64,000 nt of DNA from Apoda limacodes (lineage: Eukaryota > Arthropoda > Insecta > Lepidoptera > Limacodidae), in the NCBI GenBank assembly GCA_946406115.1, contig OX291547.1, forward strand, positions 5,027,001 through 5,091,000, given 5' to 3'. The notes beneath the pieces were generated by a model. The model ran no database searches. It had not been told where the DNA came from and saw only the letters and a program-made list of their open reading frames with translations. The position numbers were made by a program, and so were the translations under genes. This document shows, piece after piece, positions 47,756-58,699 of the stretch (its first letter is position 1; each line of letters starts with the position of its first letter).

Positions 47756-50700
47756 GTTAGGAAATTTATTTTCGTAGACAGTTTTAGTAAATATACTTGA
47801 GCATAATTATTAATTATTTAAAGAAAATTAACAGCTATGCCACTTTATTCGTATTAGAGCCTTTTCCTGTATTACCCTATTATAATTTTAAATGAGTTGT
47901 CCGGGGGCCATGTGGTTATTTGTGGTATTTTCTTCTTTTCAGTTCCTTAAAACTGCAGAAGAGGCTAGCAGCCTCGGTGATGCGATGTGGTAAAAAGAAA
48001 GTGTGGCTTGATCCTAATGAGATCAATGAAATCGCTAACACTAATTCCCGTAAGTACTCATAAACCTGCCTTCCATGGTTTATTGTCTGTCGAGATCCCC
48101 CTTCAAACAGACAATTTTAACTATTTCGACATTGTAATGTACGCAAATTAACTTTTAATGAAATTTCGGGATTGATTCCTACTAATCCTTAATCCCAATA
48201 AGATGTATTATGTATGTATATGTATATATGTAGAAGTACGTGTAAACAAAGGTCAGATGTAATCTAAATTACTTAAATGGGGGTTTGGGTCTTGAAACCA
48301 GTCGCCTTAATGGGGGGGACGGGTAGAGGTGCCCCCCACTTCCCCCCGCCGGAGATGCGTAGTTTTTTTTATATTAAATGTTAAAGTTTAAAATTTTTAT
48401 GAATAATTTCTGAGAAAAATTGAGGGGAGGAGGGTAAATAAGAAGGTAGGTGGGGGAAAGGGCAGAGTTACTCCTACATCCCCTCCCTTCAGTCACCTTG
48501 CCTTTTTAAAAAAAAAATTTTGGGTTAAATATAGACTGAGCTAAAGTTAAAACAAGTAAAACTTTACTTCTGCCTTATCTCCGGTGCTGCGGGAATAGCA
48601 GCCCCTCCACCCTTGCGTAACAAAGCACAGGCACCCACTTGCCTCCGGGCTCTAAAAAACACTCTTAGGGGTGAGGCAGACCAAGACCAAGACGTGTTGG
48701 GGTTGAAAAAGTCTGTTTTGAATTGTAGGTGCTCTGTGTCAAATTTGTCTCATTTTGAACCTAAAAAACTGAAATTGAAGTGCTCTCTCAGATCTCTCCA
48801 TTATTTCAATCCTTATCCACTGAAACATTAAATTTGTTAGAAAAACAAATATAAATATATTTAAATCAATGTATCTCTGCAGAGAGCTAAAGGGATTTGG
48901 AACGCACCCTAAGTGATTTGCTATGTCAATATTGAATTTTTACGTTTTTTTAGATTTTTTTTTTTTTAAATATTGATGCCACTCCAGCAGCTAAAAAGGC
49001 TTGGATAAGGCTGAGATGGACCTCCTCGACCCCCCCACAATCACAGAATTGGGTTGGGTCCTGAAACCAGTCGCCTGAATTTCTGTGATTGTGGGGGGTT
49101 CGAGGAGGTCCATCTCAATCTTATCCAAGCATTTTCGCAAATCGGTGAGTATAAATAAATAAACCTAATAGTAAATAACAAATTTAAGTTAAAATTTTGA
49201 CATAATTTGTACTAGGCCAAAACATCCGTAAGATGATCAAAGATGGTTTGGTCATCAAGAAACCAGTTGCTGTTCATTCCCGTGCTCGTGTCCGCAAGAA
49301 TACTGAAGCTCGTAGAAAAGGTCGTCACTGTGGTTTTGGTAAAAGAAGAGGTACTGCAAATGCTCGTATGCCACAGAAGGTAAATTAGCCATTTATTACC
49401 TACTATTAGCTGTAAATTACTTATATCATATTTTCTGTAGAGAACATTTAAGCTAACAATCTCTCCACATGTGCACTAAATACAAATATGAATGCAATAC
49501 ACACAAATAGCTAATGGCATTGGTCACTTAGGTGATACTACAAGAAACAAAACTCAATATGTTCAGATTTGTTGTTTAACTAGTTTAGAATCAATGCTAC
49601 AACATACAAAAGCAAACATATTGTGTCATACAATGAGCAAGCTTGTTGCATCATATGATAGATTTTGGATCTATCACACAATTAATCCCCTTATGCTTGT
49701 GTGTATGCAGTTGTTACACTAACACATGAGTCAGCATCATGAGTATTTGCAGTCACACTATGAAATAAAAAACAAAGTGGAGGTGCACACAAGTGGAGTA
49801 CTCCCTGGCAGAGTTCACTCTGATGATTACTTTGATGCTACGCATGTCTGCAACTGGTCATCACGTTTCACTCGCATGACGGCTTCCAATAAGAGTTAAC
49901 TAGGACCATGCTCTATTCATCAGAGATAGCTCTTATATAAGTAGAAATGGTGGCTTATCAAAATAAATGTGTGTCTCATTTGAAACTTAAATTACATAAA
50001 TTAAAATTATATTTCTAAGTGAGAATACACTTATGGCGCCAACTTTAAGCAGTGTGCACTCTTATGTGGCAAACAAGTATGACTCTGTCAGCTGATTGCA
50101 CAAAGTTTAGAGTTCTGAGGTCTTGCATTCTCATGAAAATGTTTGAAAGTACCTCTTGAGACTTAGTAAACAAGGTTGCAACTTTGCAAGAAGGGCTTTA
50201 ATACATTTTTCCCTGAGGATGTGAGACCCGAGTACTCCAGACTTTTCACAATTAGATCCCTGATCATGTTAATGCGGCCATAGTGAGTCATGCTTATTCT
50301 TGCCAGATAAAACTGTTATTAGAATTAGCCTTGAGCCTGAATGAATTTACATATCTATCTCAATTTCATGCTTTGAACTGACAAAATTATTTTTTCATAG
50401 TGTTGGAAATGCAAAACTTGTTTTTGGTTTGCAGGAATTATGGGTCCAAAGGCAAAGAGTTCTTAGGAAACTTCTCTTGAAGTACAGAAATGCCAAGAAG
50501 ATAGACAGACATTTGTACCACTTACTGTACATGAAATCAAAGGGTAATGTTTTCAAGAACAAACGTGTCCTAATGGAGTACATCCACAGAAAGAAGGCAG
50601 AGAAGGCAAGAACTAAAATGCTTAGGTAAGCAATATTAATTAATTTGAGCTTAACATTATCTCACAAGACGTACTCTGTCCCTTATTTTTTTATTGTTCT

Positions 50701-52402
50701 TTAATTGGGTACCTAACAAAAGTAAAAAAAACCGGCCAAGTGCGAGTTGGACTAGCGCACCAAGGGTTTTGGACCTACCACCATTTACAATACAAACAAA
50801 CAAAAATATTTTTATATTTGAGTTGATTGAATAAAAGGTAAATTGTGGTTTACGATTTATGCCATATTAAAAAAAAAACTACTTACTAGATCTCGTCCAA
50901 ACCAATTTTCGGTGGAAGTTACATCATATATTTTTTTTAGTTTTATCATTCTCTTATTTTAGAAGTTATATAAGCTATTCAGTTAAAAAAATTATACTAG
51001 AAACCTCAACATCATTTTTGAAGGCCTATCTATAGATAATCCACACGTATGGGTTTGATGAAAAAAAAAATTTCAGTTTCAGTTTTAAGTATGGGGAATC
51101 CTAAAAATTTTATGGTTTTTTTTTCTATTTTTGTGTGAAAATCTTAAAGCGGTTCAAAGAATACATCTACTTACCAAGTTTCAACATATATAGTTATATA
51201 TATTAGCGTATATAGTTCTTATAGTTTCGGAAAGAAGTTGCTGTGACATATGGATGGACGGACAGACAGCCATGATAAATCTGTAAGGGTTCCGTTTTTA
51301 CGATTTGGCTACGGAACCCTAAAAAGGACATGTATATGTGTATAACTTCACAGTTTTAAACCCAAACTATACATATAGTTTACTTCCAAAACTTTTATTT
51401 TAAATGTACTTATCAGGTATTAAGTATATTTTTACTGCATAAATATTGGTACTATACAAATGTAGAACAACTCTCTAGTACTTATGTCTGTAAAAATAAA
51501 TTAGAGGATTATGACCTAAATTATTGGTTTATGCCTTGTCAATATAAGTTGTGGTATACATTATTTATTTCAACTATTTTAAAGGGCATATAGGTTGCGA
51601 AATACTAATTGGACAATCTGCATGTGGAAAGGCAGCAGGCTGTTTCTTTGGTTTTGTAGCTTTTTGTTATTTACTGATGATATACATGATTTCGTGCAGG
51701 ACTGCTTAAGAGCAATGTAAGTCTTTAGTATCTTGCCATCAGATTATAAGTGTGCTTCCACTGATCTAAAGTATTCTAAATACAAACAAAATGTAAGATA
51801 TGGTGGATGCCTAAATTCAGCAATGGCTACCAGCTACTTAGCTAATCAGCTAAGAAGAATATATAAACCTTATAATTTTGGATTGTAGGTATAGATTGGA
51901 TATATTTAACTGGTTTGAACTCATAATTTTCTATTGTAATTTCCATTGTAATTAAGTATTAGAATTTGCAACAAAAAATCAATTTCCATAAGATCCCTTT
52001 ATCAAAATTAAAGTATCTCTACACCCTTATCCATCCCTCCTCAGCTGTCTCTGTGCCCTAAATCAAATCACCCCATAGCTCTGTTAATAATTTGTGTCTG
52101 TCCCACCAGCTATACTGTACCAATAACCAACAGACGCTTTTATATGAGTTACAAGTAGTTTAACTGTTCACTTCAATGTTGGGATACCAACATTTAATTG
52201 AGATGTTGGTTTTGTGTAGTTTTTGATTGCTTTTCATTAATTTTTTATCTATATTTAATTTTGCAGTGACCAAGCTGAGGCCCGCCGTAACAAAGTGAAG
52301 GAGGCGCGTAAGCGGCGTGAGGAGCGTATCGCTGCTAAGAAGGAAGAACTATTGCAGACATTCGCGCGAGAGGACGAAGCGGCGGTCACCGCAAAGAAGT
52401 GA
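47751..52402 (+). CDS. RpL19: 60S ribosomal protein L19, complete, 5 coding exons
   Basis: Structural protein of the large cytosolic ribosomal subunit (eL19). Exons 47751-47755, 47943-48049, 49216-49379, 50435-50625 and 52267-52402 total 603 nt and encode 200 residues plus stop, the normal length. The protein opens [20 protein letters not shown], continues through [12 protein letters not shown], the basic core [15 protein letters not shown], and [13 protein letters not shown], and ends in the long charged helix [16 protein letters not shown]. All splice sites are GT/AG and the phases agree. The start is fixed because ATGAG|GTTAGG, joined to exon 2, restores MSS. A pyrimidine tract 28 nt before the ATG fits the growth-regulated TOP class of ribosomal protein mRNAs. 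Intron 2 holds a large hairpin and intron 4 a repeat insertion. The coding sequence is intact. Confidence 0.98.
47943..48049 (+). CDS. RpL19: RpL19 exon 2
   Basis: Residues 2-37 plus one base, [20 protein letters not shown] through NEIANTNS. Acceptor CTTTTCAG, donor C|GTAAGT. Confidence 0.98.
48283..49131. repeat. Repeat with giant hairpin in RpL19 intron 2
   Basis: Arms 48999-49047 and 49081-49131 are about 50-bp inverted repeats with few mismatches (GATGGACCTCCTCGA.CCCCCCACAATCACAGAA). The 33-bp loop contains CTGAAACCAGTCGCCTGAAT. Nearly the same loop sequence, GGGTCTTGAAACCAGTCGCC, appears without arms at 48289-48308. The C/G-rich stretch 48310-48520 between them has no recognised content. 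Confidence 0.85.
49216..49379 (+). CDS. RpL19: RpL19 exon 3
   Basis: Residues 38-92: [36 protein letters not shown] and ANARMPQK. This is the RNA-binding core of the protein. Acceptor TACTAG, donor AAG|GTAAAT, phase 0 out. Confidence 0.98.
49380..50434 (+). other. RpL19 intron 3
   Basis: About 1 kb without a recognised repeat. Ribosomal protein introns often carry snoRNAs; I found a box C-like TGATGATT at 49820 but no partner box D, and no convincing H/ACA pair. Confidence 0.5.
50435..50625 (+). CDS. RpL19: RpL19 exon 4
   Basis: Residues 93-155 plus two bases: [39 protein letters not shown] and [14 protein letters not shown]. Acceptor TTTGCAG, donor AG|GTAAGC. Confidence 0.98.
50730..51325 (-). 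repeat. GTTCCGTACC family repeat inside RpL19 intron 4
   Basis: Starts AAACCGGCCAAGTGCGAGTTGG and ends GGACGGACAGACAGCCATG...GGCTACGGAACCCTAAAAAGG. About 600 bp, a long subfamily like that at 57843. The remaining intron (51326-52266) is AT-rich with nothing recognised. Confidence 0.8.
52267..52402 (+). CDS. RpL19: RpL19 exon 5 (stop)
   Basis: Residues 156-200 and [23 protein letters not shown] then an acidic end, [10 protein letters not shown]. This is the long C-terminal helix typical of eukaryotic L19. Acceptor TTTTGCAG. Confidence 0.98.
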
Positions 52403-52424
52403 ACACCTATGCATAAGATTATCC

Positions 52425-52430
52425 AATAAA
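52425..52430 (+). terminator. RpL19: RpL19 poly(A) signal
   Basis: AATAAA 22 nt after the stop codon, the expected place for a short ribosomal protein 3' UTR. A Jockey-like copy in the opposite orientation begins about 35 nt further on, so the cleavage site lies right at the insertion. Confidence 0.85.
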
Positions 52431-52463
52431 CTGATTGGGTTAAATACTGGCGTTTTATTAGTT

Positions 52464-53500
52464 TCAAAGTCAAAGTCAAAAAAAAAGTCAAAATGGTTTA
52501 TTCAAATAAGGATTTTACAATCACTTTTGAATCGTCAAAGTTATAAAATATTATTTTTTGAACCCTCCCCACCTTCCCGCCGGTTCACAATGTTGTTGAT
52601 TTCTACCGAGAAGAATCCGGCAAGAAACTCGATAGTTACTCTTTTAAAAACACTATCAATAATACAAATAAACTAATATACAATTAATGTTTTAAATAAT
52701 GTTTTAAATAAAAAAATTTTAGTCGTACAATTTTATGTTATTTCCATTTTAATTTGGTTTACCAATGCATCCTGTAATTGAGCATCATCAGTCCCAAGGA
52801 TTTTTATCATTTACATAGTCTGAAATATTGTAGTATGCCTTTTTACAAAGTTCCTGCTTGATAAAATATTTAAATTTACTTATTGATAGATTTTGAATTT
52901 TATTGGGAACTTTGTTGTAAAAGTGTATACATTTCCCCATAAAAGAGTTACTTATTTTGTGTAGACGTGTATCATGCACCAACAGCTTATTTTTACTTCT
53001 AGTATTTACTTTGTGAACGTCACTTTTCTTGCTGAAACTATTGATATTTTTATGTACATATAAAAGATTTTCATATATGTACTGCGACACAAAAGTTAAA
53101 ATTTTTACTTCCCTAAACCTATCCCTCAGAGATATCCTAGATCCTTATTTATAAATAGCACGAATTGCCCTTTTTTGTAACAAAAATATTGTATTTACAT
53201 CAGCAGCGCTACCCCACAATAGGATACCATATGTCATTAAACTATGGAAATAGCTAAAATATACTATTTTTGCAGTGTCTACATCGGTCAATCCTATTTT
53301 CTTGATCGCATACAGCAGAGCTAAGTTTTTTGGCTAGGTTATGAATATGAGGACCCCATTGAAGTTTGGAGTCCAGCGTTATGCCAAGAAAGACTGTTAA
53401 AAAATTTAAATTAAAAAGTTCTAATTGCTCGCCATTAATATTAATACATGTCTGTCCCTGACCAACATTTGGTAATGTAAATTTAACACAGTTCACTTAA
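52464..53500 (-). pseudogene. 5'-truncated Jockey-like retrotransposon, copy B
   Basis: The reverse complement begins NCVKFTLPNVGQG...GEQL, passes ITLDSKLQWGPHIHNLAKKL, and after a frameshift near 53310 ends NDKNPWD at 52788. A 3' UTR with GAGTTTCTTGCCGGATTCTT follows, and then a GTCAAA-type tail at 52464. The protein differs from copy A at only about four of 100 shared positions (MGK for MGQ, FKYF for FKSF, KQEL for KQVL). The insertion lies about 35 nt beyond the RpL19 poly(A) signal, tail to tail with that gene. Confidence 0.88.
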
Positions 53501-53514
53501 GGAGTACTGCTGCC

Positions 53515-53700
53515 GTCTCTGGGCAGGTGCACCCGGATACCAGCTTGGCCCTTTTGACTCGGTTCAACGACGGGCTGTGAGAATTGTCGACGATCCCAAA
53601 CTCACTTGCGGTATCGAGCCCCTAAGTCTGAGGAGAGACTTTGCCTCCCTGTGTGTGTTCTACCGCTTGTACAATGGGTTGTGTTCTTAGGAATTGTTCG
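53515..53700 (+). pseudogene. Jockey-like coding fragment ([14 protein letters not shown] family)
   Basis: Reads [37 protein letters not shown] and CVFYRLYNGLCS, then a stop. Same family as 27335-27795 and 14423-15220, broken off at about 53700. Confidence 0.75.
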
Positions 53701-53990
53701 AAATGATGATGAACACGAACAGTGCCAGCCTGAGGCTAGTTGCCAAGTAGAATAGACACCGGGCGATATAGGCCAGAAAGCTAATTTCTGCAATTCTAAC
53801 GTTTGTGTATGTCGTATACAATACTAAGTGTATGTTATATACTTCTTAAGTAATTTATACCGTAATGACGCCTTGAAATTTCTTAATTTTTTGTATGGAA
53901 GTTATTACCGTTTTGTAGTCACATTCTTTGACTTTTTGCTACAACTTAGAGTCAATGCACTAAATAACAAGCTATTCTATTTGTTTAACC
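53701..53990 (+). repeat. Repeat shared with 42298-42545
   Basis: GGCCAGAAAGCTAATTTCTG, TTCTTAAGTAATTTATNCC, TTTTGCTACAACTTAGAGTC and AATGCACTAAATAACAA correspond in order to 42298-42545. Family not named. Confidence 0.55.
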
Positions 53991-55806
53991 AACTTTCATA
54001 ACAAGCAAATGCAAAACACGCTTTAAAAATTTGCACAAGTGTTAAAACAATAGTCACTTCCAGATTTTTCACTGCATTAAATACAATAAATGAATATCAT
54101 TCAGTTAGGTAATACACTAGACAAAAGCAAGTTTAATATGCTTAGATAGCTTTAGATGCTATAGTTTAGCTACAAAATTTGCACAAAAACGGCGTATTTT
54201 CGCGGTCTAGCCTATATCGCAGCCTTAACATTAACGCGAGCGTAGCTAGCGCGAAATTTTCCGATTCTGGTAGGTATAGTAGAGGTCAATCAATCAATCA
54301 ATGCTAAAGTGTGTGCACAATAATTCTCACTTACGCACGATGTTGTAATGGTTCATTTGTAAAATTTGAAAAATTCAAGAGAATTTTACGTTACTGCTAA
54401 CATAATGATTATTTTATTGTGCCTGTTAACCTTTATGATTACTACGATGTTGAATGAAAACCTAGTAATTCTTGCAATTAAAAGCCTTTATTGCAGATTT
54501 AAAAATTGTTTGGTATAAAGTTCATCTGGCAACCTTACCAACAACGCGACGCTTGCGTGCGGCACTTGTAGGTATCGGACGGAAACGTTCGGCGACACGA
54601 GCCGATCGCGACATCCGCCGAAGTAAACCAAAAGGAGCCGACCGACCCAACGCGAGTGTTTCGGCATAAGCAAAGTATTTTAGTAGTTTAATACACAGAT
54701 CCTTGTCTGTCCGGACCAGTCCGGGGCGACGACGACGGAGGCGCGGCGACAAGGTTCGAATGCACTGAAAAAGTGCATCTGAATATTTGAAATTTCAAAG
54801 ATTTCGGGGGGGATACGACACCCAAATCCCCCCTCTGTATACGCGCATGGTCGGCAGGACCGTTTGTATGGCAATGTTTGCTATCTATCATCGTCAAAAA
54901 AATGGGCCTTCATAGGGACACACCTCTTTTGAAAAAATTTGGACCCCCTCCAGCAGTCCGATGGGAGTCACAGAGAAAAGTGCTTTATATAAACGTTGCT
55001 GGCGACAATGCACTCTCGATTTCGATCATCAAATATATGGTTATGGGGATACCACAAAATCTTGTTTTTCAGCACCCCTATTTGTACACCCTAACAGTTG
55101 CCGAAACAAAGAAAAAAACCTTTAAATATTCTAGGTCCGGTTTTTTTCCCTTGCACCCACCATCTTTTAGTTACTCTGACCATTTTTTTACATTGAATAG
55201 AGTTCACGCGGCCAGGTGTCATGTTAACTTCCCCGAGTTAGTATCAGCACAGAAAATCAAGAGACAGGGTTGTCACAAGTATTAAAAAAAAGTTATTTAG
55301 TATTTTAGAAAAGCTGGAAACAATAAATGATGACTATAACTTGACTGCCTTTAAGGCTCACTTGGGAGTAAAACTGCACTGCCTGCTAAATTAAGGAGGA
55401 TTCCTGTAGAGGAATTCGAATTTTTTGCAACCGTGGCTATGTGTTATGTCGAATGGAAAAAATAGATATAGAATTATAACTAGCATTGCGTGCGAAACTG
55501 CTATATATATGCTACAAATTTTCGGCTAAAAGCGTTTTTAACGAATTATGTAGTAGATTGTCATCGTAATAAACTACTTGAGTAAAAGCTCGGAAAATAA
55601 GTGCAGGGTCGGGATTTGAACTACTTATACTTTTTTTCAAAGAATCGTACAGTTGTACAGCAATATTATTTACAACAAATTATCTAAAATGTTGCATAAA
55701 ATTTGCTTCCAGTTCTTAACCAATCAGCAAGAGGCACCTGCATTCCACCGAATTTATCAGAGGTAATATTGTACACACGTTTGCGCAAAGATCGCAAACT
55801 GACTAA
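53991..55806. other. Intergenic DNA, unclassified
   Basis: A GC-rich block at 54530-54780 is open in several overlapping frames on both strands, which is composition and not coding. A (AATC)n run lies at 54286-54301. A possible tRNA-like B box (GGTCGGGATTTGAACTAC) lies near 55606. No protein recognised. Confidence 0.45.
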
Positions 55807-56443
55807 CCGGGGCCACACCGGACGATCCAACGCGCTCATATCACAGATAATGCTTATATAGCGCGCGGCAGGAGCACGCTCCGCAGGCGCGGTTGGTGTG
55901 GTGACGCTTCGCGCGATTCAAGCTCCAAATTTGGAGCGTGCGATCCATTTGTTGTTGGTTTTGGGTACATGCTAAATGGGGCCTCAGTCGCGCGCGTGGT
56001 ATGGACGTTTGTGTGTGGATCGGGCGATATCCAAAATAAGTTAAATACAAAAATTCAAATGGATTTGAGTCCATTTGTACAAACTTAGTTTCAGCTCCAT
56101 CATCAACCAACTTTGTGTAAAGCCGAGTCCCATATTCCAACCGGTTTTTAAATATCGTTCTCACCCAGGACTGTTTTTACGTTTTCGTGTCTTTTGACGT
56201 AGATATATCAAAAAAATATAGGTTGTTGCTGCCACGGCAATTCTTCGTCGTCGCTGCACGTGTGTACTCCACAGCGAGTTAAACTGACTGATTCAGGGTG
56301 GATCTGATGGAGTGTGTTGGAGCAGCTCGACTGGATCGCAACGAATTGTAGCCAGATCCAACGAGTACGATCTATGATCCATGATCCTGGATCGCGGATC
56401 GCGGTATCGCCGATCCAATATGGATCGTCCGGTGTGGCCCCGG
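55807..56443 (-). mobile_element. Non-autonomous Harbinger-type transposon with 23-bp perfect TIRs
   Basis: 55807-55829 (starting CCGGGGCCACACCGGAC) and 56421-56443 are exact inverted repeats of 23 bp. CTA lies just outside both ends (55803-55805, one base from the left TIR; 56444-56446 on the right), compatible with the 3-bp target sites of PIF/Harbinger elements. Inside, on the minus strand, a transposase N-terminal fragment remains. Total 637 bp. Confidence 0.78.
55990..56190 (-). pseudogene. Harbinger transposase N-terminal fragment
   Basis: Minus-strand reading: SWVRTIFKNRLEYGTRLYTK, then ETKFVQMDSNPFEFLYL. It follows the WVR.IF..R...G....L......D...F....RM....F..LL order at the start of PIF/Harbinger transposases. 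A basic KTRKRK stretch precedes it in another frame. Broken after about 45 residues. Confidence 0.65.
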
Positions 56444-56489
56444 CTACTGAGATTGCTGAGTCAACGCGTAGCTTATAGAGACGCTTTTA

Positions 56490-56825
56490 AACTTTGTCAC
56501 TAAGGTGGCAAACAAGCTTTAAGCCCGTTTGATGTTAAGCGTACACTGTATTCTATAGATACCCTTGTAACATTACACCCCCAAGGTGCCCAACAAGCCG
56601 ACGGCCCGCCTAAAATTAAGGCGTTAACTGAGGTTAGGCGTAGATACTTAAAATCAATGTATTTTCCTTGTTTTTCTTCATAACACCATGGTGGAAGCTA
56701 ACTTACGGCCTGCCTGATGTTAAACGGTCACTATAGCCTATGGATGCTTGTGACACTTACAGATTAAACATCTAATTAGGTACTCCCTTTTTGAAGAACC
56801 CCATACTTTAGAGACAAGATTTCTC
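56490..56825 (-). repeat. Jockey-like 3' tails, several partial copies
   Basis: AAGGTGGCAAACAAGC, AAGGTGCCCAACAAGCCGACGG and TGGTGGAAGCTAACTTACGGC are three successive minus-strand versions of the GTTTGCCACCTT end. They are followed at 56795 by AAGAACCCCATACTTTAG, the SMGFFK coding end. Confidence 0.6.
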
Positions 56826-56904
56826 TTGACCTTAGATCATTAGAATTTCCATCTCCTTATTGAAGAAGAAAGATTAGGCCATAATCCACCACGTTGGCTG
56901 CCTA

Positions 56905-57170
56905 GTGCGGGTTGGTGGACGTTATCGAGTTAGTGGCCACTAGGCTGTGGGCAAGGCACATAGTACGTAGAACTGATGGTCGATGGGGCCGAAAAGTTCT
57001 CGAATGGAGGCCACGGACTGGCAAACGCAGCGTCGGAAGACCGCTCACAAGGTGGTCAGACGACATAGCGAAGGCCGCAGCAAGACGCTGGATGCAGGCC
57101 GCGTCCAACCATTTTCTTTGGAAATCTATGGGGTTGATTCTTAGGTATAATTCCAGTGAAAAATAGAAAG
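56905..57170 (+). pseudogene. RTE-like element, ORF C-terminus
   Basis: Reads LWARHIVRRTDGRWGRKVLE then WRPRTGKRSVGRPLTRWSDD and IAKAAARRWMQ. WAGH..R..DGRW...ILEWRPR.GKR..GRP..RW.DDI is the standard C-terminal end of RTE-type reverse transcriptase polyproteins in moths. The upstream part is missing. Confidence 0.85.
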
Positions 57171-57211
57171 AAGTATGCTCATAGTAAGTTTGCTTCTTAT
57201 TATTAAATAAA

Positions 57212-57300
57212 ATAGGTCAAGTGCGAGTTGGACTCACGCACCGAGGGTTCCGTACCACTATCCTTATCAGCCTCATACATCCCCACTGACGGCCCACCCT
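57212..57300 (-). repeat. GTTCCGTACC family repeat end
   Basis: AGGTCAAGTGCGAGTTGGACTC then CACCGAGGGTTCCGTACCAC. Only one end is present. Confidence 0.65.
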
Positions 57301-57842
57301 CAACGAGGGTGATTTGGGCCATGGTCCACAGTGGTCTCAGTGCGGATTGTGGACTTCACATACGTTTTTTTTGACGTATGCAGGTTTACTCACGATAGTT
57401 TTTTTTTTCACCGAAAAGCCAGTGGTGTGAATAATCAGTGTACTTTAGAAATTAAGAAAAAGACTCATTGGTACACGCCGGGTCTCGAACCTCCACCACT
57501 CAGGACTCAAAGTGAAATCGAAACCCCTCGGTCACAACCGACTTCCTCGGCCACGACCGATCACAATATAATTTACGAATACATCAGAAAGTAGGAAGGA
57601 TAATAGGTGGGTATACGATAGTACCTAATTTTTTCCCTTAAAAATCTGGACTATCTTCACTAGATAGTGCTTATATGGTAATTAATAATTGTTATGACGC
57701 GACCCATCCTCACTATTGGCCTTTTTCGATTTAACAAAAACAACGAAAATGAGGGTCCCTTTAAATTTTAATTTTTCATATTTTATTATTTCTTAGTCTA
57801 CTCCACCCACTCGACGGGGTACCTAGCCATCCCTTCATTTTT

Positions 57843-58246
57843 TAGGGTTCCGTAGTTCCGCAATGGGTCCGTATACAAAGGGAGTCCTATATTAAAGCTT
57901 ACGCTGCCTGATCGTTGTCCGTTCGACCTTTATTGGACTCTATCTTTTAAATCAAACTAGAAATTTTCACAAGACATTATGTTTTATTATGGCGCATTTT
58001 CTGAAGAATTCTAATAAAAAACAAAAAGTAGAAAATTGAGGGGGTTCGCTCCATACAAGAAACATGTGTTTGTTGTTTTGTCTCTATCGTAAAAATGGAT
58101 GTACCTACATACAAGCTTTAAACTTAATACGATTAAAGTGTTAGCTCTTTAGTATAACCAATAATAAAAACTGGTTAAGTTGAGGCGTGCTCGTGCATTT
58201 TGTTGGTACGCGGTGCGCAAGTTCAACTCGCACTTGGCCGGTTTTT
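57843..58246 (+). repeat. GTTCCGTAG...GCACTTGGCCGG repeat
   Basis: Starts TTAGGGTTCCGTAGTTCCG and ends AAGTTCAACTCGCACTTGGCC. A long subfamily related to 18217 and 50730. Confidence 0.7.
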
Positions 58247-58257
58247 TTAATACTTAA

Positions 58258-58340
58258 TACAGTGGTCGGCAACACGTCCGCATGCGGCTCGTGAGCCTCT
58301 CTCTTGTGGCTGTGACTGTTTTGTAAATAAAGGCCTTATA
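58258..58340 (+). repeat. Possible hAT-type terminus
   Basis: CAGTGGTCGGCAACACGTCCGC followed by TGCGGCTCGTGAGCC resembles the common terminal inverted repeat of hAT-derived elements (CAGNGGTCGGCAAC). No opposite end was found. Confidence 0.35.
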
Positions 58341-58699
58341 ATTCAAAGTTCTTTAAATTTCGCGCAAAATCTATAATTATTAACATCCGTGATAGTCTAC
58401 CTCGTTGGCCCACCGAAAAAATTATGAGCTCTTTATCTTTAAAAACTCTAATACAACATATTGATAATAAAAATATAGACCATAGGTATAAAATTTGTTA
58501 AAAAAAATTATAAAATTAAGTAGGTATATTTTATAATTTTTGTCAGGGTATTCATTTCCGAATAGACGAGTACACGACCCCGGCCTCTCGAGCTACTACT
58601 AATTCTCGCCATTTCCTTCCAACAGCAGTATCCTCCCCCCCCTTCGACGTATCCCAGCCATCATACAATTTCCATTAAGAAAATCATCACATCCCAACC

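Noticed and set aside
49815..49940. snoRNA in RpL19 intron 3 (TGATGATT at 49820; hairpin AAGAGTTA/TAGCTCTT near 49890-49935)
   Set aside because: No box D (CTGA) within about 250 nt, no terminal stem, and no H box/ACA box at the right distance from the hairpin.
54472..54897. Five overlapping ORFs around 54.5-54.9 kb
   Set aside because: GC-rich stretch open on both strands; no recognisable protein and no splice context.
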